This document shows, piece after piece, positions 50,470 to 60,374 of a stretch of DNA of 64,000 nt. The notes beneath the pieces are model-generated. The model ran no database searches, was not told the origin of the DNA, and saw nothing but the letters and a program-made list of their open reading frames with translations. Origin of the DNA: Coprinellus micaceus. Lineage: Eukaryota > Basidiomycota > Agaricomycetes > Agaricales > Psathyrellaceae. Both the position numbers and the translations under genes were made by a program. Position 1 is the stretch's first letter. Each line of letters opens with the position of its first letter. The stretch covers positions 806,001-870,000 of the forward strand of contig OX596334.1 of NCBI GenBank assembly GCA_951394405.1. Reading direction: 5' to 3'.

Positions 50470-51465
50470 CTCATGGCAATCACTTGCTTTGACACCAACC
50501 GTCTCATTGGTAGCAAGTTCGAGGACACCAAGGTCCAGTCCGATATGAAGCATACCCCCTTCAAGCTCACTGTCCTTGACAATGGCGGCAAGCCCTACAC
50601 CCGTGTCAAGTACCGTGGCGAGTCCAAGGAATTCGTGCGTTCATCCTATTTTTCGTGGCTGATTTTTGATCTAACCGTATTTTCTAGTCCCCCGAGGAGA
50701 TCTCCTCCATGGTCCTCAAGATGAAGGAGACCACCAAGTCCCACCTCGGAACCACCATCAACAACACCGGCATCACTGTTCCCGCCTACTTCAATGAATA
50801 CCAGCGTCAGGCCACCGAGGACGCCGGTACCATATCCCAAATGAATGTCCTCCATATCATCAACGAGCCCACTGCTGCTACTATCACCTACGGTTTTGAC
50901 AAGAAGGTCCAAGGCAAGCACAACGCCCTCATCTTCGATCTCGGCGGAGGAACTTTTGATGTCTCTCTCCTTACCATTGAGGAGGGTATTTTCAAGGTCA
51001 AGGCCACCACTGGTGATACCCACTTGGGTGGTGAGGACTTTGACAACTGTATCGTAACCACTTCATCCAGGAGTTCAAATGCAAGCACAAGAAGGGTATG
51101 TGATCGTCAAATTTTGTTCGCGTTTCGATCACTGACATTTACCCTTCAGATCTCTCTGCCAACCCTTGTGCGGTCCATCGTCTCTGTACCGCCTGCGAGT
51201 GTGCCAAGTGACCCTCTCCTCCACCACCCAGACCTCCATCAAAATTGACTCTCTCTACAATGGCATCAACTTCTACACCTCCCTTGCTCATGCTCATTTC
51301 GAGGGGCTCTGCCAAAATCTCTTCCACTCCAACCTTGAGCCCATCGAGAAGTTCCTCCACGACTCCAAGATCGACAAGGTGCTGGACCACGAGATCATCC
51401 TCGTCGGTGGCTCCACCTGTATCCCCCCTATTGCCAAGCTCTGCTCAGCAGCCTACACCCTTCAC
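50470..51465 (+). pseudogene. Truncated Hsp70 gene fragment with introns retained
   Basis: The sequence encodes the middle of the Hsp70 ATPase domain: [85 protein letters not shown], then after a frameshift [20 protein letters not shown] and [17 protein letters not shown]. Hsp70 is an ATP-driven protein-folding chaperone of about 640 residues; here only about residues 80-340 remain, so the first phosphate loop and the whole substrate-binding domain are missing. Two introns are still present (50636-50689 and about 51096-51149) at coding-sensible positions. Lesions include a one-base deletion near 51054 and a TGA near 51208. Most conserved Arg codons are Cys or His codons. The fragment cannot make a functional chaperone. 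Confidence 0.9.
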
Positions 51466-51499
51466 CATCCCTTATGACACCATTCGAGAGCTACCTAGC

Positions 51500-53113
51500 T
51501 CCTAGCTCGTCATGAAGTACTGGACGATGAATCTGAAGTCGGGAGTCTGTATACACAACACTTTGTTATATCGTGACTTTGGCCTTTCTAGACCCTACCA
51601 CTTAAATGACCATCCCTTTGTTTGGATCCTTAATATGTTATTTCACCCATCTCACTGCCCCTACCTCTGCTTCTGACCTCTGTTGCTTGCGAGATCAGCG
51701 ACAACAATTTGTCGAATGGTGCGAGGGGGCCCTGATATTCACTCTGAGTCCAGTGATGATCCATGACCCCCAGCTCAGTTTGGGAACCCCTTCCTGTGAT
51801 GGGTTTCAAGCCTGAGCCTGAGAGAGGCCAACTGAATTGGCAGACTCCTTCAAGTTCCAACACGCTCTGAGCCTAGCCCGGGCTTTCTTCCACTACACAT
51901 GGGCAATTGTGTGTGGATGTATGCGAAGTTGAAGGCTCAAGGAGCTGCTAGTCTATCACCCCTGTTCCCAAGTTGAAGTCCGTCGGTGCAGCAACCTGAT
52001 AGCCCTTGGCAGCCATGACGACACCCGCTCTCAGCAATGGCGACTATCAGCGTCACTTGCAGAACTCGATGCCCACCAACAGACCAAGGTGGTGTTGACG
52101 CCTGCCACAATCGCAATGGCTGGTGCTACCACCTGCCATGCTGCTCCATACGGCAACCGCCATGTTTCCAAGATGCCTTCAAGGGCTGAATGCCGGAGTC
52201 GCGGTGGAGACAAGTTCACATAAATTCTCCCCTTGAATTTCCATCTTCTTCACGCTCGTTCTCTTTGCTCTTCACTCTCAAGTCAGGACTTGGACTGCTG
52301 CCCCCATCCGACCTCCCCGGGCCCATAGTACAAAAACAAAAACTGCAACGTAAAAGCCATACCAGAACTTTCAACTCTAACGATCCTAAGGTGAGTCTGA
52401 GTCCTTAATACATCGACGCTCAAACTAAATCACAGGCACTAGATACTGTTGATACTGGGCTTCCGAAACCTAGTAGGATTATTCATGAACAACTGGCAGT
52501 GCAACAACTTTGGGGGAGCCTGCTCAAATCAGGAGTTGGGCACTCTCCCAGGCACATCCAGGCTGGTACGTGATTTCTACGTACACCCCCAAAGCGCATC
52601 ATACACTTGCAACAATTGTGGTTGAACGTATCTCACACCCCACCACCTTGCGACCCATGGATGGTCTTGTAATGCTGGCAAAAGGAAGGTTACCCAGATG
52701 CTCGAAGAGTCGAAAAGTTTCTGGGAGATGTGGAAACAGTGGAAGTTTGAGAGGCAGGTTCAGGCGACCGAACAGGCATAGGGGAACACGCAAACCGCCC
52801 AGCAAAGCTGGACGGCGTCAACAACTGCGACGATGGGGGATGCCACACTCGATGATACTGTAAGCAACCCTCTAACAACAATTGGCCTTCCCCGTGACTA
52901 ATGCCTTGGAATGAACAACTCCTTTTCAGAATGAACAGGACTCTCGCCACACTGCCTCTGGGGTCGCTGAAAGAGGTGTCCCTGAGACCATATATACAGG
53001 AGCTATGCCAATCGAGGCAACCAACCCAGAGAACGTCAGTGTCGTTGGTCTTCGGCAGGCTCTTTGCATTCAATGTTTAAGTCCTCCCACCTTTGCTTTG
53101 ACAGCTGACACAG
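51500..53113. other. Stretch between Hsp70 fragment and transposase
   Basis: No gene could be supported. A frame at 52190-52390 (PGPIVQKQKLQRKSHTRTF) followed by a GTGAGT donor, and another at 52924-53040, could be upstream exons of the transposase gene. Confidence 0.3.
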
Positions 53114-55916
53114 GATCTCGATGCGCCTGTTGCACAGCACAAAGGAAAGCGAGAGCGCCGACTTCCCAAGAGGTTCAGACAGGACAACATCCTCCCTTCT
53201 ACCCATGTGACTCCAGTACCACCAGCTGCAGACAGTCCAGAAGACCGAGAAGAACGCAATGGTGAGTCGGCGTGGCATTCTTTGAGTCAGCGACGCCCTC
53301 GAACCAAGTTGTGCAACATCAGAACTCACATAGGATTCAGGCACTGGGGTCGCGAGCCCCTCATCTGCAGAAGCACCCAGCACAACCACCAGTCCTCCTT
53401 CTCAAGCCCTCCCCGCCCCACTGCTGCTGGTACTCCACCGAAACGATCCGGACTCCTTCGGCGTGGTGAGGACATACACCTTACCTCCCAGCCAACAGCT
53501 CATTTCCATACACAACCCCGACCGAGTTATCATACTTGAAAAATCCAGCGACATCCCTAAAAAGCTGAAGGAGGTTGTAAAACCGTCGTATGGGCCATTC
53601 AAGACCAAAACGGCTTTCTCTCTTGCTGATTGGTACTGGGGCTCAACCAACAAGTCGTTCCTCGATTTCCAGAAGTTGATTGTGATATTCAAAGAGGCTG
53701 ATTTTTCCCTAGAGGATGCGGTCGGTGTCAACTGGAGAGGAGCATTCAAAGCTCTCGGTGCCAACCACGACGATCTGGCTGAATCGGAGGACGCTAGTTG
53801 GATCTCTGACGACGGGTGGACGACAACACCCATTAACATCGACATTCCGTTTCACAAGAAGATGAAAAAGGACAAGAATACCACAACAAGCTTCTGTATT
53901 GGCCAGTTCCGCCATCGTCGAATTGTTTCTGTGATCAGAGAAAAGATTTCAAACCGCGAGGATAGCCGTGGCTTCCACTACGCCCCTTATTGTGCAACGT
54001 GGAAACCAACTGAAGAGTCTGTGGAGGTCGATCTCTATGGGGAGCTATACGCCTCCTGGGCTTTTAGGGAAGCCCACAAGCAGGTGCGGGAGCTCCCACA
54101 CACGGAGGCGAATCAGGGTCTTGAACATGTGGTGTTGGTGTTGATGTTTTGGTCTGACGCGACTCAGTTGACAGCATTTGGAAACGCAAGCATCTGGCCT
54201 TGCTATCTGTTTTTCAGGAATGAATCAAAGTATCGTCAATGCCAGCCATCTGAACGTCTCACAAATCAAATTGTTTACTTCCAAAAGGTGCATACTACAT
54301 TCCCCCTTTTCTTTTGGCTCAGATCCATAGCTAATGGTGCTTGAAGCTCCCTGACACATTCTATGACTGCCTCAAGGAATGCAACGGTGGCAAGATACCA
54401 TACAGCACCCTCATTTCTTATTGTGCAAGGGAGTCCTTCCATCAGCAGTGGGCTGCTCTACTCGACGAAGAGCTTCGTGATGCGATGAAACACAGCATTT
54501 GCCTTCCCTGCCCCGACCAGAAAAGAAGGTGTTTCTACCCTAGAATATTTACATATTCAGCTGACTATCCTGAAAAGCGAGTAGTTCCTCTTCTCTTCTG
54601 CTTCAACACCCCCAGAAATCTAACTATGTCAACACAGGGTTCTATTGGCAGGGATCCGTAATAATGGCCTGTGTCTGTGTCATCAGTGCCTTGTTCGCGG
54701 GGTGGATTTGTCGAGGCTGGGTGCACTGAGTGACATTGAGCGCGATTCCCCTTGAGAGGAGTCTGGGATTGTGAGCCTGGTGGAAAAGGCACGGAAGGAG
54801 ATTCTGGACAACGGATTCTCCATAGACTCCGACACAAAGGTTGAGGTGCACTTGAAACCTCAGTCGCTCGTCCCTTGTACGGTAGGCAATACTTCTCTCT
54901 CCTCCCTAGTTTAGACCCTTCTGAACGCCTAGCATCCCAGAATGCCTTCTCAAACTTCACCAGCCATCAGTTCAACATACGAGAAGCGCTCGTTGTTGAC
55001 CTGCTACACGAGTTTGAGATCGGGGTCTGGAAGAAAGTGTTCATCCATGGAATACAGCTTCTCAAGCACTTTACCTCCGCTACGAAGACCCTGACGGCCG
55101 AGTTGGACGAAAGGTAAAATTTTGATCTTCCATGAATGCCATGGTCGGTGTACTAATGTGAAGGTACTCCCAGCCCCAGGTATTGAGTGACGCCGCCATT
55201 CAGAAGGGACAGTATTCGAAATTTCAGTCTCAACATTTCTGAAATGAAGCGGAAAGCCGCCCACAATTTTGCCGATCTTCTGCAAGTACGTTGGGCCTAT
55301 CCGAGTCACTCTCTTCCATGATTGCAAGACCTCACTGCTGATTTGACTTACAGTGCACAATACCAGCGTTCAAATCTTTACTGCCCGAGCCCTACAACAC
55401 CATGTTCATGCAGCTTCTGTATATCTGTGCCCAATGGCACACGCTCGCGAAACTTTGGCTTCACAACGACTTCACTGTTGAGTTCTTGGAGTAAAATACA
55501 AAGATCTTGGGGTCCCACATGCGCCGCTTCTCCCAAGATGTTTGTTTGAAAATACCAACAAAGGAGTCATCGAAGGAGGCCGAAGCCAGAGTGCGGAAGG
55601 AGGGGAAGAAAGAGACGTCTAAGAAATTAGCGAAGCTCGCCGTATTCACCATCAAGTGGCACTTTTTAGACGACTATGTGTCGACTATTCGCTGGTTCAG
55701 CACTACAGATTCATACTCTACAGAGACCGTAAGTTTCGTTCTCCTTCTTTCGAGGCCCTCGTTGACGATTGATGTTAGGGAGAACTTTCACATCAACTTC
55801 CGAAGTCCTGGTACCCACGGACAGACAAGTGTGATTTTGAGGCTCAGATGTCCCAAATCGAGAGGCGCCATGCTCACCTGGGCAAAATCCGCTCCGAAAA
55901 CAACTTCACTGCTTTG

Positions 55917-56149
55917 CCGCCCCCTCCAACCATAGCGGGTGAAGCCCGCCCCAAAAATAACACAGACGACTCGCCGCCCCCTCCAACTGTAGTGGGTGAA
56001 GCCCGCCCTGAGAGTAACACGGACGACTCGCTGACCCCTCCAATTGTAGTGGGTGAAGTCCGCCTAGAAAATAACATGGACGACTCGCCGTCCCCCCCAA
56101 CTGTAGTGGGTGAACTCCACTCCAACAAAACAATAACATGGACGACTCG
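55917..56149 (+). repeat. 57-bp coding minisatellite, four units
   Basis: Units start at 55917, 55974, 56031 and 56088, each encoding a 19-residue repeat of the form PPPPTVVGEARPENNTDDS. The fourth unit is 62 bp because of a 5-bp insertion, which shifts the frame. It lies within the transposase gene, between the part encoding FEAQMSQIERRHAHLGK and the C-terminal exons. Confidence 0.85.
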
Positions 56150-56982
56150 CCGCCCCTCCAACCGCAGCCACACCCTTGGAGCCCTGCCCCGACTGTCGCT
56201 ATGTCATGGCACAAAACCAAGACAGTCCCGTGGAACTCTCAGTGTTTCGTGACACCCCAGGATGGGAATACAAGGTGGATAGGTACACGAAGGTGGGCCG
56301 ATCAGCCTCCTGAAAGTATGTGAGCTAACCTTGTGGTACTCATCTCCTCGCCGTACAGGACTTCATTCCCAAGTTAAAACAACATCTCCCTCGCATCCTG
56401 GAGAAACTCGGATACAAGGCAGACTCTGCCCCCCTCTCTGAATATTGCAATGTTGTTCTTGGAGGTGACCGCATTTACAGCCACCACCTCCTGCGCATCA
56501 ACTATACATCATACAATGTTAGAAGAAACGAGGACGTGATCCACATCCATACGCCCCAGTGCAATGTCATGCTACTGAACGGCGACTACACCCCAGAGAA
56601 TCGGCAATCAGCTCACCCATACCTCTACGGTACATGTGTTGGTGTATTTCACGCAAACGTGCCCTTCGTTGGCCGCCTGCCGGACGGATCCCGCTCCCAC
56701 TCATCACATCACATCAACTTTGTGTGGATCCACTGGTATGATCACGTACCAGGAGATCAGCCCTTTGCCTTCGATCACCTGACTTTGGCGTCGTTGGATT
56801 CCTCAGATGGAGTGGGATTCATCGACCCCGTGGATATTTTATGGGGTGTGCATGTCATACCGCGGTTCTCTAATGGCGAGGCGGACGTCCAGGTACGCTC
56901 CAAATGGGTCCCCAGTCCTCCTCAAAGGCAATATAAGGAGTATTATCTTAACCGGTAAGACGATGCTCGCTGCATTCGATCG

Positions 56983-57058
56983 GTTTGATGACTCATCATT
57001 CTCCTTCCCTCATACAACAGGTTTGATGACTCATCATTCTCCTTCCCTCATACAACAG
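56983..57058 (+). repeat. Perfect 38-bp tandem duplication covering a splice acceptor
   Basis: Units 56983-57020 and 57021-57058 are identical and each ends ACAACAG, the acceptor before the exon FAGRDIFMRY. Splicing at the second copy joins AACCG to GTTTGCAGG in frame; the first copy would add sequence. Confidence 0.9.
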
Positions 57059-57314
57059 GTTTGCAGGCCGCGATATCTTTATGCGATATCACTACGGAAT
57101 GTTGGTTGGACACTCCTATATGTGTAGTGGAAACTTCCCTCCCCCAAATGTCCCTCAGTTACCACCAGACTTTGGGCACTGGGATGGGGAGATTGAGGAA
57201 GATGGTCAGGATGAGGAGGATGGTGGCGAAGAAGGAAACCTGATCGACCACGCTCCTGGCGACAAAATGGACTCACGAGAATCTCGCTGGTATTCAGAAA
57301 TGTATGAATCATAG

Positions 57315-58665
57315 ACTGAACAATTTGTTTCGAATTTGACAGGGTGAAATTGGGCATATTTTATTGCTTTTCGCGTTGGGCCCATCCTCATTGCTCAGTC
57401 GCCCGCCCAGGTATATTGGCTGAACACAGGTTGGCATCAGTCCTCCAGAAGCCCCTCCAATTCAGTTAGGCACGGCTGCTGGTACTGGCTTCGAAGAAAC
57501 TTGGGTGGTGTGGGTGACGGAATGTTTCCATGGCGTGGTCAGGTGACCCCTCAAACCAGAATGATGTCACACGCCCATCACCCGAGCTGTTCACTGATGA
57601 CTTTTGACTACTCTCTGCCACCCTCCTCACTATGCGTAATTCAGCTTCCTAACCAACGATAGCGCAGGCGCGTACTACAATAGTGTGTGAAGGGTTCAGG
57701 TCGATAGACATTCTCTTAGTCGGTGAGTATCCGACAGGACTGTATATCCTGAACTTGAACTTTCGAGTTGCTGACAACTTCTCATGGTTTCTAGGCTGCC
57801 ACCAGTGGTATCAGCACTCATAGCCTCGCCCATGTAGTGGAAGCCCGACCATCATCTTCAGCCGACATCCCGTTAGCACTGCCCTCCAGCAGTGGGCGTG
57901 TTGTGACCAAGCTGGCAGGCAGTTGTTGGGTATCAGAGGCAGATGTCACCTGTCATTCAAGTTAGCCTGGCCAGTAGCTGTCAGTGCAAGTCGAGGAACT
58001 CTATGATCTCATGTCCGAACGACAACCTCAGGGGAGGGCAACCACTGTGAATTGCCGTCGAATGTTGTGGCAACAAGGGTTCGGGTAGTAAGTCACCACT
58101 GCATGATCACTCAGGTATTGTGACAGTTGCATTGTCTACTAGTGCCAATGTTCACCACCCTGTCCAGCACAATGAGTCTGAGTCGCTGAGTACTACCAGG
58201 AGTGGCTAAGATGCCGCTCCATCTTGCTAGCCTGAGCTAGCTGTTGGTTGGACCCTCACAATGGTTGCCTCAATGTTCCACTGGTATAGGTGCTGTGACG
58301 CGTCCTTATAACATGCTGGTCTTGCATACCCCGACGCACACCGTGCTTCCCCCAACGAAGGCTCTACCCCCCCCCCAAGTACGAAGAACTCAGCCTCGAC
58401 AAGTGAGCGCTCCTGGGCCAGCAACCACGAAAGAAGTTCTTGTCAAGTCACTTCTACCAGTCCACATCAGATATCGCAAGCGAGCCCATTGGACAACTTA
58501 CCTGGAGAGTTGGAGATGGACAGAGTCAGTGGATTGAACACTGGTGGTGGGCAGAATATCGACTCGGTGGGCTCGGAGGTACATGATTGAGATGAAGCTG
58601 GCAGACGGTAAGTACTTAACACGATACTGCCCGGTCGATAGTGCACTCACAATTTCCATTTGCAG
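57315..58665. other. Stretch without a supported gene
   Basis: Only short frames. A C-run occurs at about 58369-58378. A possible small upstream exon ends at the GTAAGT donor near 58609. Confidence 0.35.
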
Positions 58666-59869
58666 GATTTTACACAGCCAAGAGGCGGAAGTCAGCACCT
58701 TGGGCCCTCACAAGAGGAGATGGAGATCGTCAACGGTCTCCTCAACTTTGGCCCGAAGCTCCTTCTCATATCCCTTGAGAAAGAACTCGCAACCTGATTC
58801 TACGACGCTGTCCCTGACGCCGCCAAAGATCACGTGTCGGTCCACCCAATCAACTCCAAGTACTCCCTCGTGAAGTGGTGCAACACTGTCGAGGAGTACG
58901 AGATCATCGACCCCCTCATAGGCCCCATCCAAAAGTATTGGAATCATTGTGTCAGGCCTTGAGCGCCTCGAGCTCAACATAGCGATATGCCCCGCGAACT
59001 TGAAAGCTCCGAGACAACTGCTACTACCACCCTGTGGTAGGACCACGCTGCCCACTGGGGACAGGAATTCAGCGATAACCTCCGGCATGCAAATTCCGAC
59101 GACGATACAAAGGGCAGGTTCGCCGAGGAATGTGACATCCACGCTGGCCAAGAATGCACCCTTGAAGAGACCATACCTGAGCACGACATTGCTGGCACCT
59201 ACCGCCTCTATCACCTGACACCTGTCACCAATTGTGACGAGGACCCCCTTTCTGCCAAGCATAACCGAGTCAAATACAAGCCGGCACTGGTGGATGGTCT
59301 ACTCAGGCTTTCTGAGGACTTAGCCACAGTTTCAGCCTGTTGTTCCACCAGAGATGGTCCCTGCAGAAATCATGCTACAAGGGATCCAAGACTTGTCGTT
59401 GGTGTTATCGCCCTCTCGACCACCAGCACTTTCATTGGAGGGCTCTTGGCTTGGGTCATTTTAGCGTACGAACCAATTGGTGAGCCCATTGTTACCTACA
59501 GATATCATCAATGTCGCTCACTTGTCGGAACAGCCTCCAGATATGACCGTTTATCTTAGACTATGTATTCTACCAGTCAAATTGGCCTTGGTATGGTTAT
59601 TGTCCTTGGTGGCATGGCGCGTACTTCGCCTAGCTCACAGAATGAGGGTAATTATCAGGTCCATTATATCATTCTTCGAGGCCGCCGCTTCATCACTTGG
59701 GCGAGGTTTTCTTCACATTGTCCAACATGCGCTCAAGGGAATGATTCAGTGGCTCAGCCAACTCCACGGTGAGTTCTGCAGCACTTATCCTGGAAGCTTG
59801 AAAATGGAACTCACATACACGGTATCCACAGATCGAACTGCTGCTTATTCGAATAACCAGCCTCAATAG
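58666..59869 (+). pseudogene. Decayed gene for a membrane-anchored protein
   Basis: From the acceptor at 58665 one frame reads DFTQPRGGSQHLGPSQEEME, then LEKELAT, TGA (58795-58797), FYDAVPDAAKDHVSVHPINS, VKWCNTVEEYEIIDPLIGPI, a TGA, a TAG, and EHDIAGTYRLYHLTPVTNCD ... NRVKYKPALVDGLLRLSEDL. It reaches a hydrophobic segment, LVVGVIALSTTSTFIGGLLA. After a gap of 22 bp at 59480-59501, bounded like an intron but too short for a normal one, the frame continues DIINVAHLSEQPPDM and a second hydrophobic segment, LCILPVKLALVWLLSLVAW. Two membrane spans are therefore likely. I know no named family. It follows the transposase in the same orientation and may be cargo of the same element. Confidence 0.5.
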
Positions 59870-59934
59870 AAGTTGATTTCCGTGAATCGGTATCCTTTCC
59901 CACAATGTTGTTTTTCCCCTGGGCCCCCGAATGT

Positions 59935-60234
59935 TCATTGTACCCCATTTACTTCACTCTTCTCAATACCACCTTCCTCGTTTACATCTATTAATTCTAA
60001 GGTTTCCTCAATCATCCCGAATTGTAGGGAAACCCTTAGATCAACCAATGCGTGACTTTGATCGATACCCAGGCTTGCAAGGCGTTCTGCAACGTTAGCG
60101 CCAAAGCCGTCGCGCTCACCTCTCAATTTAGGGTGCCATCCCTTGAAGTTACGTCCATCGTAGAGGCGGCTAGGTCGGTCTACAAACCGACCTGTCAGGT
60201 GCTCTGAACCTGCAGAACCACTGGAACTTGGCAA
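59935..60234 (-). CDS. Unassigned ORF at the right end of the insert
   Basis: A 99-codon minus-strand frame, MPSSSGSAGSEHLTGRFVDR then LYDGRNFKGWHPKLRGERDG and NVAERLASLGIDQSHALVDL. Composition is protein-like but no family is recognised and no splice context was found. It could be an exon of cargo or a chance frame. Confidence 0.25.
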   Translation of the reverse strand: MPSSSGSAGSEHLTGRFVDRPSRLYDGRNFKGWHPKLRGERDGFGANVAERLASLGIDQSHALVDLRVSLQFGMIEETLELIDVNEEGGIEKSEVNGVQ

Positions 60235-60242
60235 GGTGTATC

Positions 60243-60374
60243 ATTCTGATATGCCTCTTATATTCTCATTACAGCAAATGATATGGCCTGACAGCACCCC
60301 ATCAGGCCATATCAGAATAATACCATCCTATAAGATATATAAGGGCATATCATCAGACCTCAAAAGGTCTGATG
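60243..60374. repeat. Cluster of palindromes at the right edge of the insert
   Basis: ATTCTGATATG (60243-60253) pairs with CATATCAGAAT (60308-60318); GATATGGCCTGA (60280-60291) pairs perfectly with TCAGGCCATATC (60302-60313); CATCAGACCT (60351-60360) pairs with AGGTCTGATG (60365-60374). Such clusters mark the ends of many DNA transposons, and the copia coding frame resumes within or just after them. Confidence 0.55.

Larger units (their letters stand above)
53114..57314 (+). pseudogene. Plavaka-type (CACTA-like) transposase, decayed
   Basis: A multi-exon gene matching the large dispersed transposase family of agaricomycetes. Pieces in order: Lys/Arg/Pro-rich N-terminus (KRERRLPKRFRQ), exon 53341-54287 with LADWYWGSTNKSFLDFQKL and LEHVVLVLMFWSDATQLTAF, exon from 54347 with CYPRIFTYSADYPEK-like text (CFYPRIFTYSADYPEK), then GIRNNGLCLCHQCLVRGVDL, VVDLLHEFEIGVWKKVFIHG, ISEMKRKAAHNFADLLQ, FSTTDSYSTET, and the C-terminal exons DFIPKLKQHLPRILEKLG ... 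FVWIHWYDHVPGDQPF and FAGRDIFMRYHYGMLVGHSY. Lesions: TGA after ERDSP near 54760, a frameshift near 55190-55240, TAA at 55495-55497, and frame loss in the minisatellite. The enzyme would cut and move its own element by binding subterminal repeats. Family recognition is from memory of these motifs. Confidence 0.8.

Noticed and set aside
50470..51465. Hsp70 copy as a processed (mRNA-derived) pseudogene
   Set aside because: Two introns are still present with GT and AG ends, so it was copied from DNA.
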